A stretch of DNA of 64,000 bases from WRGT01 sp942493035 (GTDB lineage: Bacteria; Spirochaetota; UBA4802; UBA5550): contig OW818666.1 in assembly GCA_942493035.1 (NCBI GenBank), forward strand, positions 2,728,001-2,792,000, written 5' to 3'. Below the pieces are notes generated by a model. That model saw only the letters and a list, made by a program, of their open reading frames with translations. It had not been told where the DNA came from and did not search any database. The first letter of the stretch is position 1; the number at the start of each line of letters is the position of its first letter. Positions 52,984 through 61,740 of this stretch are shown here, in pieces. The position numbers and the translations under genes are program-made.

Positions 52984-54336
52984 TCACTTGCTTAAAAAAA
53001 CCTGTTCAAGAGCATGTATTGATTCACGCTTAGCGATGGTTATTACTCTGTCGCCGCTGTTCACAACAAAATTACCGTCAGGAATTTCATTTACATTATT
53101 CCTTACTACAGTAAGAATCAGAGATCCGGCAGGAATCTTAATGTTTTTTAATGCCAAACCAACGAGAGAATTCTTCTCTTTAACATAAAACTCAATTACT
53201 TCAGCGCTATGACCAAAAAGAGTATGTACGCTATTAATATCACCCTTGCGGATAAACTTCATAATTGCGTTTACTGTACTATTACGCGGACTCACTGTTA
53301 CATCAATACCAAGCCTGTTTGATATTGCCATATAATTCGGATGGTTGACCACAGCTACAGCTCTGCCTATCCCCAGACTTTTCGCGTATGCCGCGCTTAA
53401 GATATTCAACTCCTGATTTTCAGTAGCAGTAATGATAAGATCGTAATCATGAAGATTTTCCTCTTCAAAAATCGTCTCGTCTGAAATATCCGCATTAATT
53501 ACCAGGGCATCGGGAAACTTCTCCGAAAGTAATTTACAATTATCATAATCTGTATCGATTATTGCAATCTTTCTCCCGGTTCTGATGAGATATCGTGTTA
53601 CGAGATATCCTATTCTACCCCCTCCGGCAATCAGTATCCGGTCAATACTCTCTCTCTTTTTACCTGTCTCAATAAATAGACTTGTAAGAGTTTTCTTCGA
53701 AGCAAGAATATAGGCTATATCGTTTTCCTGTATTACTGTTAATCCCGATGGTATAATAAACTCATTATCTCTGATAATTCCGGCAATAAGAAACTTACCG
53801 ACCGTATTTATACTTTTTCTGATATCCATTACAGTTTTATTTTTGAAGAAAGATTTCGAATCGACCTGATAATTTCTTATCTGCATATCTGAATTCTCAA
53901 AGAGCATAACATCACTTGTGGCGCCAAGGGCTACACTGTTTGCAATTAATCGTGCGGTTTCAACTTCGGGATTTACGACAAAGTCTATTCCCAGGAAAGA
54001 CTTCTCAAATATCTTCGCGCGGGAGTAATCGATATTTCTTACTCTTGCAATCTTTATAGGAACGTTGAATTCACTTTCAACTATTCCGCATGCGATCATG
54101 TTGACCTCATCGGAATCAACCACGCTTAGAAAAAAATCGGCTTTTTCAATCCCGGCTTTTTTAAGAGTTTCAATACTGTTACCTTCATCATTGAGAACAA
54201 TACAGTCAAGATGGCTGTCAACATATCGCGCACGTTCAACACTCTTTTCTATAATTACAGCATTATGCCCTTCAGCTATCAGCTGAGATGCTATCTGGTA
54301 ACCGACAACTCCTGCCCCGAGAATTACAATATTCAT
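52984..54336 (-). CDS. trkA: Trk system potassium uptake protein TrkA
   Basis: 450-residue NAD(H)-binding gating protein with two RCK units: Rossmann sites IVILGAGVVGYQIASQLIAEGH (residue 3) and RILIAGGGRIGYLVTRYLI (about 230), each followed by its RCK_C domain (about 135-215 and 365-450). It tethers to TrkH and controls K+ flux. Downstream is trkH. It is the full double-length TrkA, in contrast to the single-unit protein at 31798. A family A-core-like hairpin (near 52925) and a MITE lie between it and trkH. Confidence 0.94.
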   Translation of the reverse strand: MNIVILGAGVVGYQIASQLIAEGHNAVIIEKSVERARYVDSHLDCIVLNDEGNSIETLKKAGIEKADFFLSVVDSDEVNMIACGIVESEFNVPIKIARVRNIDYSRAKIFEKSFLGIDFVVNPEVETARLIANSVALGATSDVMLFENSDMQIRNYQVDSKSFFKNKTVMDIRKSINTVGKFLIAGIIRDNEFIIPSGLTVIQENDIAYILASKKTLTSLFIETGKKRESIDRILIAGGGRIGYLVTRYLIRTGRKIAIIDTDYDNCKLLSEKFPDALVINADISDETIFEEENLHDYDLIITATENQELNILSAAYAKSLGIGRAVAVVNHPNYMAISNRLGIDVTVSPRNSTVNAIMKFIRKGDINSVHTLFGHSAEVIEFYVKEKNSLVGLALKNIKIPAGSLILTVVRNNVNEIPDGNFVVNSGDRVITIAKRESIHALEQVFLSK

Positions 54337-54405
54337 ATTATTTGATTTCCCATTTCGTATTTCAAATACTGCTCAACATTAACAGTAACAATTACTGAAT
54401 TCAGA

Positions 54406-54457
54406 CTTCGACTCCGATCAGCCAGCGTTAAATTAATCTGCCGGAGCAGAGTCGAAG
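54406..54457. repeat. inverted repeat of the CTTCGACTCC type
   Basis: Arms CTTCGACTC (54406-54414) and GAGTCGAAG (54449-54457) with GGAGCAG/CTCCGATC imperfect inner pairing. The CTTCGACTCCG motif is a common bacterial intergenic palindrome. The 464-bp gap 54337-54800 holds nothing else recognised. Confidence 0.55.
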
Positions 54458-54800
54458 GGCTAATTGTACTGATTTACTCATTAACCGCTATAAATCTCAA
54501 TTTACATTGAAAGAGGATATCATCAAAATAATAATTAAGTGTCAACTCTAATGCGTTTAAACCAGTTTTAGTCTAAACTTCTCATAGCAGCGGTTAAAGA
54601 TTGAATCAGGTCTCCCCTCCGGAAGCATCTGATAGAATAGAGCTTTTATGTTATAAAAAAGTTTATGAACAATTACAGATAAAAAGTAACAAACGATTGC
54701 AGAAATAACCAGATAACAGGTGATTAAAAAATCACAATCAGCCGTTAAACAAAAATGTGATAGCGGCTATTAATCCATTCAACACAGGAAAATAAATTTA

Positions 54801-55688
54801 ATGAAAAGATTTTTCAGGCTTACAGCATTGACGGCTCTTGTTTTTCTATTTACAGCATTGGTTTTTGAACCACTCTCATATGCCCGTGCAGGCGGGGGAC
54901 GTTCTTTCGGAGGAAAAAGTTTCAGCAGCTCACCTTCACGATCAAATTCGTTTTCACAGCAGAGAGGGACCACAGGATCACCTACACAGAATAAAGGGAG
55001 TCTGCTTAAAAGCATAGGCGGCGGTATTGTCGGAGGGATGATTGGAAGTATGCTTTTCAGATCTCTGGGATTCGGCGGAGGCGGTGCCATGGGCGGGATT
55101 CTGCAGATTCTGATATTTGCAGGTTTAGGATATCTGATTTTCAGATTTATACGATCCCGGATGGGGAGTTCCGCTCCAGGAACTAACTCTTCGAATGTAA
55201 GCACCGGAGGATTCTTTAAAGGGAATGCCGGTTCAGCGGGAGTATCACAGTCAGGACTTTCAGATATAATAGCAAACGATCCATCGTTCAATGAAAGAAA
55301 TTTTAAAGACAATGTTATGGATATGTTTTTTAAAATCCAGGCGGCATGGATGAACAGAGACCTTTCATCTGCATCACATCTTCTTGATGAAAAAATGAAA
55401 GATTATCTTCAGAGCGATATTGACGACCTTAAGGCTTCAGGAAAAATTAATAAACTCGAAAACATTGCAGTGCGGAATATTGATATCGATGAAGCATGGC
55501 AGGAGTCAGACTCGGACTGTATTACAGTACTGATATACGCTAATATACTCGATTACACCCTAGATGAGAAAACAGGAAATATACTCGATGGGAGTAAAAC
55601 CGATCCTGTAAAATTTGAGGAGTACTGGACATTCTATAAAACAAATGGAACAAGCCAGTGGAAACTCTCAGCAATTAACCAGAAGTAA
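54801..55688 (+). CDS. Tim44-like domain membrane protein
   Basis: 295-residue protein. A signal peptide (ALTALVFLFTALVFEPLSYARA) leads into a Gly/Ser-rich low-complexity stretch (about 30-100), one membrane segment (GILQILIFAGLGYLIFRFI, about 99-117), and a Tim44-like domain in the last 140 residues (FKDNVMDMFFKIQAAWMNRDLSSASHLLDEKM ... WTFYKTNGTSQWKLSAI). Bacterial members of this family are small membrane-associated proteins of unclear function, perhaps in protein or lipid handling. Monocistronic, with a good terminator. Confidence 0.83.
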   Translation: MKRFFRLTALTALVFLFTALVFEPLSYARAGGGRSFGGKSFSSSPSRSNSFSQQRGTTGSPTQNKGSLLKSIGGGIVGGMIGSMLFRSLGFGGGGAMGGILQILIFAGLGYLIFRFIRSRMGSSAPGTNSSNVSTGGFFKGNAGSAGVSQSGLSDIIANDPSFNERNFKDNVMDMFFKIQAAWMNRDLSSASHLLDEKMKDYLQSDIDDLKASGKINKLENIAVRNIDIDEAWQESDSDCITVLIYANILDYTLDEKTGNILDGSKTDPVKFEEYWTFYKTNGTSQWKLSAINQK

Positions 55689-55695
55689 CTTATAT

Positions 55696-55746
55696 AAGAC
55701 CGGTTTAAACAGCATTATACCAGCATTGTCTGCTTAAACCGGTCTT
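55696..55746 (+). terminator. terminator of the Tim44-like gene
   Basis: Perfect 13-bp stem AAGACCGGTTTAA/TTAAACCGGTCTT, 8 bp after the stop, with a 25-nt loop region. Confidence 0.7.
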
Positions 55747-55885
55747 CATCTGAAAAAAATAATAAAAAAAGCATAAAAACCTCCGTTTCTGCAAAAAGAA
55801 ACAAAATGAACTGATTAACCTGCTTGACAAAATATTTACCCGCATTCTCAATTATAAAAATTTTTACAGCATAAACATAAATTTA

Positions 55886-55988
55886 TTCAGTAATTATCCC
55901 TAAATATAATTATATATCCTCGCCGCCTTCGGCGGCGGGGATAATAGATCTTTTTTTACTTTAGAAAAGTTAAGGAATAAATATTGAA
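55886..55988. repeat. family A repeat, inverted orientation
   Basis: TCAGTAATTATCCCTAAAT, core GCCGCC-TTC-GGCGGC, end AAAGTTAAGGAATAAATAT. Reverse-oriented relative to 51077; about 50 bp before oadG. Confidence 0.85.
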
Positions 55989-56038
55989 ATTTATTCCAGA
56001 TTAAACTGACTTAATATAAAACTTTGTCCGGAGGAAAA

Positions 56039-56317
56039 ATGAACCCGTTACCTCATCTTGAATATGGCTGGCACCATGTAATAATTGCCAATGGATTCAC
56101 AATTACAATTGTAGGAATGCTGCTGGTTTTCTTTTCTCTTTCACTGATAAGCCTGGTTATAAAAATGACGCCATATCTGCTCAAAGTCATTGACCGTTAT
56201 TTCCCTGAAGCGGAACCGGAAACTCAAAAGAGCAGTGTAAAAAAAGTATCAGAAACTGAAGTAGTGGCAGCTATAAGTGCCGCACTTTATCATTCAATGC
56301 AGTCTTCAAAAAAATAA
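56039..56317 (+). CDS. oadG: oxaloacetate decarboxylase gamma subunit
   Basis: 92-residue assembly subunit of the Na+-pumping decarboxylase. One membrane helix (ITIVGMLLVFFSLSLISLVI, about 22-42), then a charged linker and a short EVVAAISAALYHSM helix, as in OadG. It bridges the soluble alpha and membrane beta subunits. The start ATG 56039 follows GGAGGAAAA; the in-frame TTG 15 bp upstream is within the ribosome site. 17 bp before oadB, so an operon in the order G-B-A. Confidence 0.88.
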   Translation: MNPLPHLEYGWHHVIIANGFTITIVGMLLVFFSLSLISLVIKMTPYLLKVIDRYFPEAEPETQKSSVKKVSETEVVAAISAALYHSMQSSKK

Positions 56318-56334
56318 ATATCACGGTATAAATA

Positions 56335-57462
56335 ATGGAATTTTTTCTCGATTTTTTTAAAACAACCGGTTTTTATCTGATGACTCCGGGAAACCTTATG
56401 ATGATTATAATCGGATTACTCTTTATATCCCTTGCAATTATCAAACATTATGAACCTCTGCTTCTGCTCCCTATCGGCTTCGGGATGATTGTCGGCAATA
56501 TCCCTTCAATTGCGAGTATGCCTCTGAGTGTGTATGACCAGGGGAGTGTTCTCTACTACATATACTTTGGAGTTTCGCAGGGGATTTTCCCGCCGCTTAT
56601 CTTTCTCGGCATCGGAGCAATGACAGATTTCTCAACAATGCTCTCCAATCCGAAGCTTATACTACTTGGAGCTGCTGCTCAGATCGGAATTTTCCTTACT
56701 CTTGTCGGAGCTCTCTACCTGGGATTTACTCCGCAGGAGGCAAGTTCAATCGGTATAATCGGCGGCGCCGACGGCCCTACTGCAATATTTCTTACTGCAA
56801 AACTTGCACCTCATCTTCTGGGTGCTGTAGCTATCGCCGCATACTCGTACATGGCACTTGTTCCTGTTATTCAGCCGCCTATTATGTACCTTCTTACAAC
56901 AAAGAAGGAACGTCTCATACGGATGAAATCACCGCGTATCGTTTCTCAGCGTGAAAAAATCTTTTTCCCGATTATAGCTTTTCTTATTTCAGCTCTGATA
57001 GTTCCGGGAGCTCTGTCACTTATCGGTATGTTATTTTTCGGCAACCTCCTTAAAGAGAGTTTCGTAACCGAACGGCTTGCAAACACAGCACGAACAGCTC
57101 TAATCGACATAGTTACAATTCTTCTGGGTCTGACGGTCGGAGCCAGCACGCAGGCGCAGACTTTTCTTACAAAGCAGTCGATTCTGATATTCGTCCTGGG
57201 GGCTATGTCTTTTGCAGTAGCTACTGCCGGAGGTGTTCTCTTTGCGAAATTTATGAATCTTTTCCTGACCGACAAAATCAATCCGCTTATCGGGGCAGCG
57301 GGAGTTTCAGCAGTGCCGGACTCTGCAAGAGTTGCACAGATAATCGGACAGAAGGAGGACCCGCATAATCATCTCCTGATGCACGCAATGGCTCCGAATG
57401 TTGCAGGAGTTGTCGGTTCTGCAATAGCAGCCGGATTTCTATGGTCACTGCTTGTAAAGTAA
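56335..57462 (+). CDS. oadB: sodium ion-translocating decarboxylase beta subunit
   Basis: 375-residue membrane subunit that decarboxylates carboxybiotin and pumps Na+. Essential sites are seen: SSIGIIGGADGPTAIFLTA (Asp of GGADGPT, the Na+/proton-binding site), NPKLILLGAAAQ, and AAGVSAVPDSARVAQ near residue 320. About nine helices plus a re-entrant region. Length is normal (370-430). Lies between oadG and a family A repeat before oadA. Confidence 0.94.
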   Translation: MEFFLDFFKTTGFYLMTPGNLMMIIIGLLFISLAIIKHYEPLLLLPIGFGMIVGNIPSIASMPLSVYDQGSVLYYIYFGVSQGIFPPLIFLGIGAMTDFSTMLSNPKLILLGAAAQIGIFLTLVGALYLGFTPQEASSIGIIGGADGPTAIFLTAKLAPHLLGAVAIAAYSYMALVPVIQPPIMYLLTTKKERLIRMKSPRIVSQREKIFFPIIAFLISALIVPGALSLIGMLFFGNLLKESFVTERLANTARTALIDIVTILLGLTVGASTQAQTFLTKQSILIFVLGAMSFAVATAGGVLFAKFMNLFLTDKINPLIGAAGVSAVPDSARVAQIIGQKEDPHNHLLMHAMAPNVAGVVGSAIAAGFLWSLLVK

Positions 57463-57542
57463 ATAATATATGCCCCCGTCGCCTTCGGCGGCGGGGATAA
57501 TAGAGCTTTTTACTTTTAAAAAGTTAAGGAATAAATACTGAT
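57463..57542. repeat. family A repeat inside the oad operon
   Basis: CCCCCGTCGCC-TTC-GGCGGCGGGGATAA core and TTAAGGAATAAATACTG end; the outer AAATATA end is missing, as it starts at the oadB stop. It fills the 113-bp oadB-oadA spacer and may weaken or process the transcript there. Confidence 0.8.
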
Positions 57543-57575
57543 ATATAATACTAAATTAAATAATGGTGAATATAA

Positions 57576-59381
57576 ATGGCTAAAAAAAGAATAAAATTCA
57601 TGTGTACAGCTTTCAGAGACGGTTTCCAGTCGGTATACGGTTCAAGAGTACTCTCTAAAGATTTTATCCCGGTTATTGAAGCAGCCCGTGATGCCGGGAT
57701 CAGCTACTTCGAGTCGGGCGGAGGTGCATCTTTCCAGTCTCAATTTTTCTACTGCAATGAAAACGCATTCGACGTAATGGATGCGTTCAGAAAAGCAGCC
57801 GGGCCTGACGCCAATCTCCAGACACTTGCAAGAGGGGTTAACGTTGTAGGTCTGGATTCACAGCCGGCAGATGTAATTTCGTTACACGCTAAATTGTTTA
57901 AAAAACATGGAGTCACAACTATACGGAATTTTGACGCACTGAATGACGTGAACAACCTTATATTCAGCGGACAGTCCATAGTCGATGCGGGACTTCAGCA
58001 TCAGGTATGCGTTACAATGATGGAGCTCCCTCCCGGATGCACAGGCGCTCACGATCCGGAGTTCTACATTAAAACTTTGAGGTCAATTCTCGATGCGGGA
58101 ATTCCATATAATTCGATATGTTTCAAAGACGCTTCCGGGACATCAACACCATCTAAAGTTTATGAAACGATAAAAGAAGCACGGAAAATGCTGCCGCAGG
58201 GAACGATAATTGATTTTCACACTCATGAAACAGCCGGTATAGGAGTTTCATGCTACAGGGCAGCTATTGAAGCAGGTGCAGATTTCATTGACCTCTCGCT
58301 ATCTCCTGTATCGGGTGGAACATGCCAGCCCGATGTTCTGACAATGTGGCACTCTCTCCGCGGAAGCGAATATGATCTTGATGTTGATGTAGAAAAAGTT
58401 ATGGAAGTAGAGGAATTTTTTCAGGACTCTATGAAAGACTATTTTCTGCCGCCTGAAGCAGTACGGGTTGAACCTCTCATCCCATGGAGCCCCATGCCGG
58501 GTGGAGCGCTTACCGCCAACACACAGATGCTCCGCGATAACGGAATGATGCATAAGTATAATGAAATTATCAAAGCTATGGAGGAAGTAGTGCGCCGCGG
58601 CGGATTCGGGACATCTGTAACCCCTGTATCACAGTTTTATTTCCAGCAGGCTTTTAATAATGTCATGTTCGGACCATGGTCTAAAATTGCTGAAGGATAT
58701 GGAAAGATGGTACTGGGATATTTTGGTAGAACACCGGTTGCACCCGATCCCGAAATTGTTAAAATATCCGCGGAACAGATGAATCTTCATCCGACAGATA
58801 AGGCACCTATCGATATCGACAATGCTGATCCGTCAAAAGGAATTACCCCTGCGCGTAAAGCGTTGAAAGCAGCCGGTTTATCCGAAACAGATGAAAACAT
58901 CTTTATCTCGGCAGCATGTAAAGAGAAGGGTATTGCATTTCTTCTAGGTAAAAGTGAGTCGGGAGTACGCAAGATCAATGAAACAGCAACCGTTCAATCC
59001 GCCACACCGGGAAGTGCGTCATCATATACAGTTTCAGTAAACGGAAAAAGCTATTCCGTATCTTTTGATAAAGGTAAGACAATAGTAAATGGAAAAATAT
59101 ACAACACGACTATCCATGAGAGTGACAAATCGGTAACCCCTGCTCCACAGGCATCAGGCTCTCCCGATGGAACAGAGATTAAGTCACCCCTACCCGGAAA
59201 AGTTTTCAAAATAATAGCAGACTTAGGGGAACATGTTGAATCGGGGGATACAATACTTATACTTGAATCGATGAAAATGGAAACGAGGATCAACTCAACT
59301 GTTTCAGGAACTATTTCAGAACTTCTTATATCCGAAGGGGATCAGGTTTCAACAGGGGATGTTCTTGTTCTTGTAAGCTGA
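57576..59381 (+). CDS. oadA: oxaloacetate decarboxylase alpha subunit (carboxyltransferase + biotin domain)
   Basis: 601-residue soluble subunit that transfers the carboxyl from oxaloacetate to biotin. The HMGL-like barrel (about 1-270) has TAFRDGFQSVYG (metal Asp), FKDASGTSTPSKVY with the catalytic Lys, and IDFHTHETAGIG with metal histidines. A conserved carboxylase domain follows (about 290-450). The C-terminus (about 530-601) is a biotinyl domain with the attachment lysine in LILESMKMETR. Ala/Ser/Pro-rich linker between. It lacks the biotin-carboxylase domain of pyruvate carboxylase. With oadB and oadG it supports Na+-coupled fermentation (citrate, malate or aspartate routes). Confidence 0.93.
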   Translation: MAKKRIKFMCTAFRDGFQSVYGSRVLSKDFIPVIEAARDAGISYFESGGGASFQSQFFYCNENAFDVMDAFRKAAGPDANLQTLARGVNVVGLDSQPADVISLHAKLFKKHGVTTIRNFDALNDVNNLIFSGQSIVDAGLQHQVCVTMMELPPGCTGAHDPEFYIKTLRSILDAGIPYNSICFKDASGTSTPSKVYETIKEARKMLPQGTIIDFHTHETAGIGVSCYRAAIEAGADFIDLSLSPVSGGTCQPDVLTMWHSLRGSEYDLDVDVEKVMEVEEFFQDSMKDYFLPPEAVRVEPLIPWSPMPGGALTANTQMLRDNGMMHKYNEIIKAMEEVVRRGGFGTSVTPVSQFYFQQAFNNVMFGPWSKIAEGYGKMVLGYFGRTPVAPDPEIVKISAEQMNLHPTDKAPIDIDNADPSKGITPARKALKAAGLSETDENIFISAACKEKGIAFLLGKSESGVRKINETATVQSATPGSASSYTVSVNGKSYSVSFDKGKTIVNGKIYNTTIHESDKSVTPAPQASGSPDGTEIKSPLPGKVFKIIADLGEHVESGDTILILESMKMETRINSTVSGTISELLISEGDQVSTGDVLVLVS

Positions 59382-59439
59382 TTTAAAACTTAATTCTCAT
59401 AGCAGCAGATGGAATCTCTGTTAAGACTAAAAATTAATA

Positions 59440-59563
59440 ATAATTCCTGAACATATCTGTTGCGTAGAATAGAAAAATTGTACCTCCCCGCCGCCATCGG
59501 CGGCGGAAACAATAACTTATATTTTAAATTAAAAATGTTAAGTAAAGAATAAGAATTACTGAA
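59440..59563. repeat. family A repeat, inverted orientation, diverged
   Basis: AATTCCTGAA, core CTCCCCGCCGCC-ATC-GGCGGCGG (about 59483-59506) and TGTTAAGTAAAGAATAAG end. Lies 3' of oadA. Confidence 0.7.
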
Positions 59564-59566
59564 AAC

Positions 59567-60085
59567 TTATTCTTCTTCATTATCAATCTCTCCACCAGCT
59601 GCCGGATCTCCGTTATCTGAATCTTCATCGGAAATTCCCGCATCAGCCATTACTCTGCTCAGCCTTTCCAGCGCCTTCATCACAGCCGGATCGGAATAAT
59701 ACTGCTGAATTTTCATAAAAGCATCGCTGAAATCAGCACCGGACAGCTGCTTTGACCAGTCATCCTGAATCGACTCAAAATCCTTCATCGCCTCACCGCT
59801 GTTGATTTCGGAATCATCATCTTTTGATTCATCATCCATAGCCCCGTATTTTGCTTCAATAGCTTTAATCTGCGGAGCAAGCTTTTCCATCTCTGACGCA
59901 TATTTATTTATTGCTGCAGCAACATCTTTCGCATTCTTTACTTTACTGAGTGACTTGTAGTAATCCAAAGTAACCTTAGTTATTTTATCAGATATTATCT
60001 TTACTTCCGCAGGCCATTTATCTCCGGCAGATGATACTCCGGATAACATCATTAATACAAAAATTGCAGTTAATACTTTTTTCAT
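59567..60085 (-). CDS. hypothetical exported acidic protein
   Basis: Unrecognised 172-residue protein with a signal peptide (VLTAIFVLMMLSGVSSAGD, cleavage near 20). The mature chain is helical (EVKIISDKITKVTLDYYKSLSKVKNAKDV) with an acidic block SKDDDSEI and a very acidic Gly/Asp/Glu C-terminus (SDNGDPAAGGEIDNEEE). It may be a periplasmic or surface protein that binds cations; function unknown. Convergent with oadA. Confidence 0.72.
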   Translation of the reverse strand: MKKVLTAIFVLMMLSGVSSAGDKWPAEVKIISDKITKVTLDYYKSLSKVKNAKDVAAAINKYASEMEKLAPQIKAIEAKYGAMDDESKDDDSEINSGEAMKDFESIQDDWSKQLSGADFSDAFMKIQQYYSDPAVMKALERLSRVMADAGISDEDSDNGDPAAGGEIDNEEE

Positions 60086-60195
60086 TTAGCACCTCATGTT
60101 TAATCAGAATATCTCCGGATAAGTTTGATTTAATCCGGATAAAAATATCAAGAATAATTTCAGAGCTTCAGAATAATAACTCCGGACTTTTAGTG

Positions 60196-60283
60196 TAACT
60201 GCTCAAAAACCAGTGGTATTTTATCTCCACCGTGCCAAAGGCGCGGCGGAGAGCAATTTCACCATCAGTTTATGAGCAGTTAC
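60196..60283. repeat. family B repeat
   Basis: TAACTGCTCAAAAACCAGTGG, core CTCCACCGTGCC-AAA-GGCGCGGCGGAG, end TCAGTTTATGAGCAGTTA. The two ends are nearly perfect inverses. Upstream of the AraC-family gene. Confidence 0.88.
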
Positions 60284-60376
60284 CTTTTAGTTATTATATA
60301 AAATCCTATCATCCTTGACAAAAACGAGCAGCAGTGAACCTTTCTACTTCAGAATCCGGAGGAACAGAAATCTGTT

Positions 60377-61342
60377 ATGAAGAATGAAAATGATAACATC
60401 ATCAAGCTTAATCCTGAATACCATGCGAGAATAAACCGCGTACTCGATTACATAGAGCAGAATATAGACAGAGAATTTACTCTTGATGAACTGGCTCAGG
60501 TTTCGTTTTTTTCAAAATATCATTTTCACCGGATTTTCTCTTCTATTATGAATGAAACACTTTTTGATTTTATACAGCGGACCAGAGTTGAGAAAGCAGC
60601 TTACCTCTTGCTATCGGATATAGCAAAACCGGTAACATCAATAACATACGACTGCGGTTTCTCCAGCCCATCACTTTTTTCGCGCACATTCAAAAAGTAT
60701 TTCTTAGTGACTCCCAGCGAATGGAGAAAAAATAAAAGCAACCAGAGTCAAACGATTAGCAATTCAAATCAAGCATTAAGCAACGACGGGAAAGCAAAGA
60801 TTTTTTCTCCGGTGTATGTTGAGTACACAGAAAATACAAATCACTGGAGGTTTACAATGAATACTCAACAACAGACTGTGGAAGTAAAGGATCTGCCGGA
60901 AATGACACTGGCTTATGTACGTCATATCGGACCATACAAAGGGGATGCCGCACTTTTTGAAAAGCTTTTCGGAAAACTATGCGGATGGGCCGGGCCTAGA
61001 AATCTAATCGGAAAAGACGCAAAATTTGTAGTAGTGTACCACGATAATCCGGATATCACGGAGGAGAACAAACTCCGGATAAGCGTATCGCTTGTTGTTC
61101 CAACGGCAACAGAAGTAAGCGGAGAGACCGGCATTATGACTATTCCGTCGGGAAAATACGCCGTGGCGCGTTTCTCGCTCTCTGGAGATGAATTCCAGGA
61201 GGCATGGGGATGGGTTTACGGAACATGGCTTCCACAGAGCGGTTACCAGCCCGACGACAGGCTCTGTTTCGAAATTTATCCTGAAGAAGATAAAAACGGT
61301 AAGTTTACGGTGGACATATGTGTCCCGGTAAAGCCGCTGTAA
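60377..61342 (+). CDS. AraC-family regulator with GyrI-like effector domain
   Basis: 321-residue transcription regulator. N-terminal AraC DNA-binding region (about 15-115): INRVLDYIEQNIDREFTLDELAQVSFFSKYHFHRIFSSIMNE for the first HTH and ITYDCGFSSPSLFSRTFKKYFLVTPSEWRK for the second. From about residue 165 a GyrI/Rob-like effector domain (VEVKDLPEMTLAYVRHIGPYKG ... CFEIYPEE) follows. Members respond to small hydrophobic ligands such as drugs or dyes; the RND pump lies 2 kb downstream on the other strand and may be a target, which is only inferred. A short Ser/Asn linker joins the two domains. Confidence 0.9.
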   Translation: MKNENDNIIKLNPEYHARINRVLDYIEQNIDREFTLDELAQVSFFSKYHFHRIFSSIMNETLFDFIQRTRVEKAAYLLLSDIAKPVTSITYDCGFSSPSLFSRTFKKYFLVTPSEWRKNKSNQSQTISNSNQALSNDGKAKIFSPVYVEYTENTNHWRFTMNTQQQTVEVKDLPEMTLAYVRHIGPYKGDAALFEKLFGKLCGWAGPRNLIGKDAKFVVVYHDNPDITEENKLRISVSLVVPTATEVSGETGIMTIPSGKYAVARFSLSGDEFQEAWGWVYGTWLPQSGYQPDDRLCFEIYPEEDKNGKFTVDICVPVKPL

Positions 61343-61370
61343 AAAAGTTACACTAATCAACATCCCTGTT

Positions 61371-61410
61371 GATTATTTATCTGGCGCTCAAATGCGTCAG
61401 ATAAATAATC
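61371..61410 (+). terminator. terminator of the AraC-GyrI gene
   Basis: 16-bp arms GATTATTTATCTGGCG and CGTCAGATAAATAATC with one mismatch and an 8-nt loop, 28 bp after the stop. The 398-bp gap 61343-61740 has nothing else recognised. Confidence 0.7.
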
Positions 61411-61740
61411 CGTCTTTCCAGCTGCAGCTCCATAAATAAACAAACAGCCTGATCATTTATATCCGTTTAATCCAGTATAAAATATTTTTTCATGAATCAA
61501 TTACTATAACCGTGACTGATTCGGTTAAAAAAACCGATTATATTTTTCGGTATTTGTAAAAAAATTTGCTCTCGACACTCTACATTAGTACACTTAATTT
61601 ACTATTTCCTGATGAGAAAGTATCCGGAATTGATTTCAGAAAAACCGGATAAGTTCATAATTTTAGAAGAGCGGCATCTCTCTGACATAATGCTGCAGCG
61701 GATTAGCAGCTGTTTTATGCAAATAGAATGGAGGTTATAT

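Noticed and set aside
61612..61740. 43-residue N-terminal extension of the first barrel gene
   Set aside because: A signal peptide and GGAGG ribosome site lie at ATG 61741; the extension has no ribosome site and would bury the signal sequence.
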